Shown in pieces: positions 59,974 to 64,000 of a stretch of DNA of 64,000 bases. Numbering within the stretch: position 1 is the first letter of the stretch; the number at the start of each line of letters is the position of its first letter. The translations under genes and the position numbers were made by a program. The notes beneath the pieces are model-generated. The model was not told the origin of the DNA. It did not search any database and saw nothing but the letters and a program-made list of their open reading frames with translations. The DNA is from Acidimicrobiaceae bacterium (GTDB lineage: Bacteria; Actinomycetota; Acidimicrobiia; Acidimicrobiales; Poriferisodalaceae), in contig CAJJCB010000024.1 in the NCBI GenBank assembly GCA_905182565.1, positions 1 through 64,000 on the forward strand, given 5' to 3'.

Positions 59974-62199
59974 GTGCAGTTCTTAAGGCGATTTATCCGC
60001 TTACCTATTTTGCTAGCGATGATCGGAGTCTGTTCGGTCTTATTTGTGGCGGTTGCCTACGCCATAGGCCCACATTCTGAACAAGCGCTGACCGCCGTTA
60101 CCGGAGAGCGCCGAGATGTTTCGTTAGATCTTTCCCCAGGCGCTCAACGCACTGAAGTTTATGATTCTATGGGTGAAAAAATGGGGATTCTGCGCTATGA
60201 CATAGACCGTGAATTAGTAACGTTAGCGACAATTCCCGCTGAAGCTATAGAAACTTTCTTAGCGGTTGAAGATGACAAATTTTGGCTGCACAACGGAGTT
60301 GACCTTCGAGCCACGGTAAGGGCGATGATTTCTAACGTTGCTGCAGGTGGTATCAACCAAGGAGGCTCGACGATCACGCAACAGATAGTAAAACTTCGAG
60401 TCGTAGGAAATGAAAGGAGCTTCAACAGAAAAATTCGTGAAGCAGTTCTAGCCTCTCGTCTAGAAGAAGAATTTTCGAAAGAGGAGATTCTCGAATTTTA
60501 TTTGAATGAAATCTATTTCGGTAATGGGGCATATGGTCTGCAAGCAGCAGCTGAAACATATTTCGGTAAGAGTGCTGATTCCCTAGATGTTGGAGATGCG
60601 GCGTTCCTGGCTGGGCTTATTCGTAGCCCAAGCATTTTTGACGGATTTCAAAATATTGGAATGATGAGTAAGCGTAGAAGCATGTCTCTTCAGCGAGCTG
60701 AGGATGAAGCAATAATAAATTCAGAAGAGAGAGCTGAGTACGAGAAACGAGCTCTTCCAGACAAAAACCGCAGCCCACAAAAAACCAACGACACTCTGAA
60801 ACGTGATTATTTCCTAGATGAAGTAACAGAAGCGCTGCTTAAACATCCGGCCTTGGGAGAGACGTACCAGGAAAGGTTCGCAAAGGTGTATGGAGGTGGC
60901 CTTCGCGTTTGGACAACATTCGACACTTCAATTCAACGGGCTATGGAAGAGGCACGTTCGAACATATTTAGCGTTGAGGGACTTGCTGAACAAGGCTGGT
61001 CTTTGGAACAATTCGAGAAATTAGAAGTTGCAATGGCAGCAGTCGAACCCTCTACCGGTGCTGTGCGGGCATTTGTCGGTGGCACGGAGTTCTCTGAGTC
61101 TCAATTCAACTTAGCAACTCAAGGAGAGAGGCAGCCGGGGTCTTCGTTTAAGCCGTATGTGCTTGCAAGTGCGATTGAGACATCCGGCTTAGTTCCATAT
61201 GACACAATCAGCGGTCTAGGCCCTTGCGAGTTTCCTAACCCGCCAAATGTGGATTACATCGTAAATAACTTCAACAAGAACGAAGGCCTAGTTGGTTCAT
61301 TAGAACAAATGGTTTTGAAGAGCTCTAACTGCGGATTTGTTCGACTCGGTTTGCGCACCGGGCTTGCCGAAGTGGCTGAAACAGCTGACCAGATACTTGG
61401 CCGTTCCAGTCAAGATAAATTCAAACCATTCATATCTATTTCGTTAGGAGCACAAGAAGTTACACCGCTCGAGCAAGCCGTCGGCTATTCCGTCTTCGCT
61501 AATGACGGGATAAGAATGGAGCCTTACTACATAAGTCGGATCGAAGACCCAAAGGGGGAGTTGATCTACTACCACGTGCCGACCGGAAAGCGTGTGCTGT
61601 CAGAGAACACAGCAGCCTGGGTGACTTCAGCTCTCAAATCAAATGTTGAACGGGGAACCGGTCGACGATCGCAGCTAGAAAATGGACAGGTATCCGCCGG
61701 CAAGACAGGCACAGCACAGGATTTTAGAGATGCTTGGTTCGTTGGCTATACGCCACAGCTATCAGCTGCCGTGTGGATAGGAAACCCCAAAGAGATGATG
61801 TCAATGGGTAAGTTCGGCACTGGAGGTAAGTTGCCGGCGACTATCTGGAGCTCTTTCATGAATAAAGTTTTACAGGACGAGCTATTAGAACCTTTTACGT
61901 CGCCTCCGCCGAGACAAAGAACTAGCCAACTAGTTTTTGTTCCTTCTGAAATATGTGAGGTTGACATTGAGTTGGGCAGAGAACGAGGTGCTATGAAATT
62001 TGAACTACCTTGTGGCATGGTTCGCCCCGACGAACTTTCTGGTAAATTTGTTCCCCACGAAGATGCAGTGTGTCGAATTGCAGAGGCGTGGTCAATGGAA
62101 GTCTTTAAGCATGAATATATTCCATGTGCTCTAGTCAATAGTAGGAATCCGGTTATTGATCCAGCTTCCCTTGTCGACGATGAGACTGAAGACAGTTGA
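59974..62199 (+). CDS. Class A penicillin-binding protein (bifunctional transglycosylase/transpeptidase)
   Basis: 741 residues, GTG start (a GAGGAAG site lies rather far upstream, about 16 bases). One membrane anchor at about 8-30. The GT51 domain has the catalytic E99 in AVEDDKFWLHNGVDLRATVRA, QGGSTITQQIVKL and FYLNEIYFGNGAYGLQAAAETYFGKSADSL. The transpeptidase domain has S390-S-F-K393, the SSNCGFVRLG motif and K577-T-G in SAGKTGTAQDFRDAWFVGYTP. It polymerises and cross-links peptidoglycan outside the membrane. A cysteine-containing C-terminal tail replaces the PASTA domains of many actinobacterial homologues. Confidence 0.95.
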   Translation: MQFLRRFIRLPILLAMIGVCSVLFVAVAYAIGPHSEQALTAVTGERRDVSLDLSPGAQRTEVYDSMGEKMGILRYDIDRELVTLATIPAEAIETFLAVEDDKFWLHNGVDLRATVRAMISNVAAGGINQGGSTITQQIVKLRVVGNERSFNRKIREAVLASRLEEEFSKEEILEFYLNEIYFGNGAYGLQAAAETYFGKSADSLDVGDAAFLAGLIRSPSIFDGFQNIGMMSKRRSMSLQRAEDEAIINSEERAEYEKRALPDKNRSPQKTNDTLKRDYFLDEVTEALLKHPALGETYQERFAKVYGGGLRVWTTFDTSIQRAMEEARSNIFSVEGLAEQGWSLEQFEKLEVAMAAVEPSTGAVRAFVGGTEFSESQFNLATQGERQPGSSFKPYVLASAIETSGLVPYDTISGLGPCEFPNPPNVDYIVNNFNKNEGLVGSLEQMVLKSSNCGFVRLGLRTGLAEVAETADQILGRSSQDKFKPFISISLGAQEVTPLEQAVGYSVFANDGIRMEPYYISRIEDPKGELIYYHVPTGKRVLSENTAAWVTSALKSNVERGTGRRSQLENGQVSAGKTGTAQDFRDAWFVGYTPQLSAAVWIGNPKEMMSMGKFGTGGKLPATIWSSFMNKVLQDELLEPFTSPPPRQRTSQLVFVPSEICEVDIELGRERGAMKFELPCGMVRPDELSGKFVPHEDAVCRIAEAWSMEVFKHEYIPCALVNSRNPVIDPASLVDDETEDS

Positions 62200-62284
62200 C
62201 TTTTGCGAATTATGCAAACAACTGAGCTAGGTGAGAATGGGATAAGCATGCTAAAACTGAGGTTCGTGAATAGTTGGAGGCAGA

Positions 62285-63001
62285 GTGGGTGACCTAGCGA
62301 TACTTGCAGACCTACAAACGTGTGATACTCGATTGTCCCAGCTGCGCCATCGTTTAGGAAACCTGCCGGAAGTAAGAGAACTCGCAGCAATCGAAGAAGA
62401 TGTTTCTGATGCAAAAGAAAAACTTACACACCTTGAATCAGAAATAAGTCAAATCAAAAAAGAGCAGAAGCGTTTGGAGCATGAAGTCATTTCGCTCGAG
62501 ACTAAGATTGCCAAAAGTAACGACGCTCTGTATGGAGGTGGTTTAACTTCTCCTAAAGAAGCTGAGGCGCTCCAAGATGAGATTAAGTCAGTGCAGCGAA
62601 GACAGACGATCGTAGAAGACCAAATCATTGAGTTGATGGAGAAGGAAGAGCCGATAGCACTCAGTTTCACTTCCGGGTCGAACGCAATTGAACGACTTGA
62701 AGAGCGTCGCGAAGAAATCAGTGGGCGCGTTCTCGGTATTCAATCAGAAATAGAAGCTGAGAAGTTTGAGGTTGAAACAGAGCGCGCCAGTTTAGTCAGC
62801 TCGGTCACGGCTGATTTAATTACCCTGTATGACAAGCAAACAGTAAGAATGGGTGGAAATATCGCCGTTGCTAGGCTTACTGGCACCACTTGTGGCGCTT
62901 GTTTCTTGGATCTTTCAGCGCTCGATCTGGACAAAATTCGCTCTGCTGATGAAAATGAAATAACTGAATGCCCCGAGTGCGGTGCATTTCTAGTTAAGTA
63001 A
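62285..63001 (+). CDS. Coiled-coil protein with C4 zinc ribbon (CT398/CdsZ-like)
   Basis: 238 residues from the GTG at 62285, with GGAGG four bases upstream. Two long antiparallel coiled-coil helices (about 5-180, rich in KLTHLESEISQIKKEQKRLEHEVISLETKI) are followed by a zinc ribbon with CGAC and CPEC pairs (TTCGACFLDLSALDLDKI ... ECPECGAFLV). This architecture is conserved in actinobacteria and chlamydiae; the family is thought to bind nucleic acid or secretion partners, with no settled function. In actinobacteria it is often followed by RNase H or histidine-phosphatase genes, as here. Confidence 0.9.
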   Translation: MGDLAILADLQTCDTRLSQLRHRLGNLPEVRELAAIEEDVSDAKEKLTHLESEISQIKKEQKRLEHEVISLETKIAKSNDALYGGGLTSPKEAEALQDEIKSVQRRQTIVEDQIIELMEKEEPIALSFTSGSNAIERLEERREEISGRVLGIQSEIEAEKFEVETERASLVSSVTADLITLYDKQTVRMGGNIAVARLTGTTCGACFLDLSALDLDKIRSADENEITECPECGAFLVK

Positions 63002-63019
63002 AACTAGGGAAGAGTCGAT

Positions 63020-63523
63020 TTGCTGTTTTGGTTTGCTGGGACCTCATTATTGGGAATGTGGTTTACTTTTAGAGATCCGGTCATAGACCACCGCCTAATA
63101 ATATTTGGTGCATTGCTACCAGATTTAATCGACTCCGTTAGAGGAAAGCAGTGGATAGCGCACACTTTAATGTTTCCGGTGGGGATATTGTTTTTAGTCA
63201 TGTTGCTTACCATCGGCCGTCGGGCGTCGCGTCGCCGATTGTTAGCCTTGCCAATAGGTTTATTTTGGCACCTTGTATTTGATGCGTCCTGGACAAATTC
63301 AAATATTTTTTGGTGGCCAGTCGCTGGAATTAGTTTTGGTGATCACGAAATACTGCTAGTTGGGGGCAATGTAGGACAGATAATTTTACTGGAGCTATCA
63401 GGCGTTTTGTGTCTGATGTGGCTATTTAATCGTTTCGGTTTGAGTGATGCGGAGCGAAGGAAAAAATTTGTCAGAACGGGACGGATAGACCGGTCAATTA
63501 CTGAAACAAGGATGAATAACTAA
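63020..63523 (+). CDS. Multi-pass membrane protein, YdjM-like
   Basis: 167 residues, TTG start. Four or five hydrophobic helices; conserved polar motifs within them are RDPVIDHRLIIFGALLPDLID, WIAHTL and LPIGLFWHLVFDASW, giving the H/D pattern of the YdjM-type (LexA-regulated inner-membrane, putative metal-dependent hydrolase) family. The basic tail RKKFVRTGRIDRSIT is cytoplasmic by the positive-inside rule. It lies between the zinc-ribbon gene and the histidine phosphatase, with only two bases to the latter. Confidence 0.7.
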   Translation: MLFWFAGTSLLGMWFTFRDPVIDHRLIIFGALLPDLIDSVRGKQWIAHTLMFPVGILFLVMLLTIGRRASRRRLLALPIGLFWHLVFDASWTNSNIFWWPVAGISFGDHEILLVGGNVGQIILLELSGVLCLMWLFNRFGLSDAERRKKFVRTGRIDRSITETRMNN

Positions 63524-63525
63524 AG

Positions 63526-64000
63526 ATGCTTACGATTGTGCGACATGGTCGAACAGCCGCAAACGCAGGTGGGTTATTGCAAGGGCATATAGATAACCCG
63601 TTGGATTCGCTTGGTAGGAGACAAGCAAGCGAAATAGCTGGTGCCCTTGGCGAAGTGGACGTGGTTGTGTGTTCACCTCTTACCCGAGCTATCGAAACCG
63701 CTAAGCCGTTAGGGATTACTCCGGTTGTCGACGAACGGTGGATCGAACTAGATTATGGCGATTGGGACGGCCAACCGGTGTCCAGCATCGGCAAAGATAC
63801 CTGGGCCCAATGGCGGTCCGATGACACTTTCACACCGCCCGGCGGCGAGTCACTGGCATCGTTAAATAGGCGTGTCCATAGCGCATGCGAAGATTTGCGA
63901 TCGTTAGCAGAGAGTCAGCATGTCGTCGTATTTACTCATGTGTCACCGATTAAATCTGCAATTTCGTGGGCGTTATCTTGTGAGCGAGAAATATCCTGGA
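63526..64000 (+). CDS. Histidine phosphatase (phosphoglycerate-mutase-like), truncated by window end
   Basis: The ATG at 63526 opens a frame that runs off the right edge after 158 codons. MLTIVRHGRTAANAGGLLQGHIDNPLDSLGRRQA has the phosphohistidine H7 in RHG; CSPLTRAIETA supplies the second arginine, ELDYGDWDGQ the acid, and VVFTHVSP the second histidine. Members include alpha-ribazole phosphatase (CobC), acid phosphatases and phosphoglycerate mutases; in actinobacteria a homologue is commonly fused to RNase H, which could lie beyond the edge or be absent. Confidence 0.9.
   Translation, partial: MLTIVRHGRTAANAGGLLQGHIDNPLDSLGRRQASEIAGALGEVDVVVCSPLTRAIETAKPLGITPVVDERWIELDYGDWDGQPVSSIGKDTWAQWRSDDTFTPPGGESLASLNRRVHSACEDLRSLAESQHVVVFTHVSPIKSAISWALSCEREISW

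Noticed and set aside
1-64000. CRISPR arrays, insertion sequences, phage genes, tRNA or rRNA genes
   Set aside because: No regularly spaced repeats, transposase or integrase motifs, or tRNA-like cloverleaf with a conserved T-loop were seen in the gaps between genes.

Overview
The window looks like a chromosome segment from a marine-type actinobacterium, probably of the Acidimicrobiia lineage. The evidence is several mostly actinobacterial families (MDMPI/TIGR03083 and TIGR03086 proteins, DUF427, a DUF6457-like protein, CaiB-rich CoA chemistry), frequent GTG/TTG starts, moderate G+C (judged by eye, not counted) and very tight gene packing. I saw no tRNA, rRNA, CRISPR array, insertion sequence or phage gene. 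The lineage is an inference; no taxonomic marker search was possible.

Region 1 (1-14 kb) is mostly minus-strand catabolic genes: a class III CoA-transferase, a phosphotriesterase-family hydrolase, an acyl-CoA dehydrogenase-like protein coupled to a 3-hydroxyisobutyrate dehydrogenase-type enzyme, a threonine aldolase, and an amidohydrolase paired with a carboxyltransferase subunit. Plus-strand genes here are a Baeyer-Villiger monooxygenase resembling 4-hydroxyacetophenone monooxygenase and a stand-alone translation factor IF-1. A badly eroded phytanoyl-CoA dioxygenase pseudogene lies at about 6.0-7.0 kb.

Region 2 (14-31 kb) holds a beta-oxidation-like run (CoA-transferase, enoyl-CoA hydratase, acyl-CoA dehydrogenase, enoyl-CoA isomerase-like). 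It is followed by a translationally coupled aldolase + two Fe(II)/2-oxoglutarate dioxygenases, then VOC, DinB-like and AhpD-like proteins, an MFS transporter, hydrolases, an SDR, a Na+/Ca2+ exchanger and a sugar-acid dehydratase of the IlvD/Edd family.

Region 3 (31-38 kb) is a TetR-controlled acyl-CoA carboxylase operon (TetR, carboxyltransferase, biotin carboxylase/BCCP, acyl-CoA dehydrogenase), probably for leucine/isovalerate or a related branched acyl-CoA. It diverges from a lactonase-like metallo-beta-lactamase gene across a promoter with three direct copies of a partly palindromic 15-bp element.

Region 4 (38.9-50.4 kb) is the most unusual part: a nine-gene, almost gapless plus-strand array. 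It encodes two tandem-domain CoA-transferases (each with one apparently dead and one live half), a CinA-like protein, an atypical methyltransferase, a luciferase-like monooxygenase, a cytoplasmic DMSO/biotin-sulfoxide reductase-type molybdoenzyme, a DUF6457-like small protein, a MetY-type sulfhydrylase and a CoA-binding protein. This mix suggests a pathway for an organosulfur or sulfoxide compound handled as a CoA thioester, with reduced sulfur entering methionine synthesis. That is an inference.

Region 5 (50.4-64 kb) is envelope and core functions: a thioredoxin/NHL lipoprotein, an aldo-keto reductase, an NfeD/SPFH pair, a strange LRR + metzincin-motif lipoprotein flanked by a duplicated leader sequence, a thiamine-type binding lipoprotein coupled to thiamine pyrophosphokinase, a class A penicillin-binding protein, a coiled-coil zinc-ribbon protein, a membrane protein and the start of a histidine phosphatase.
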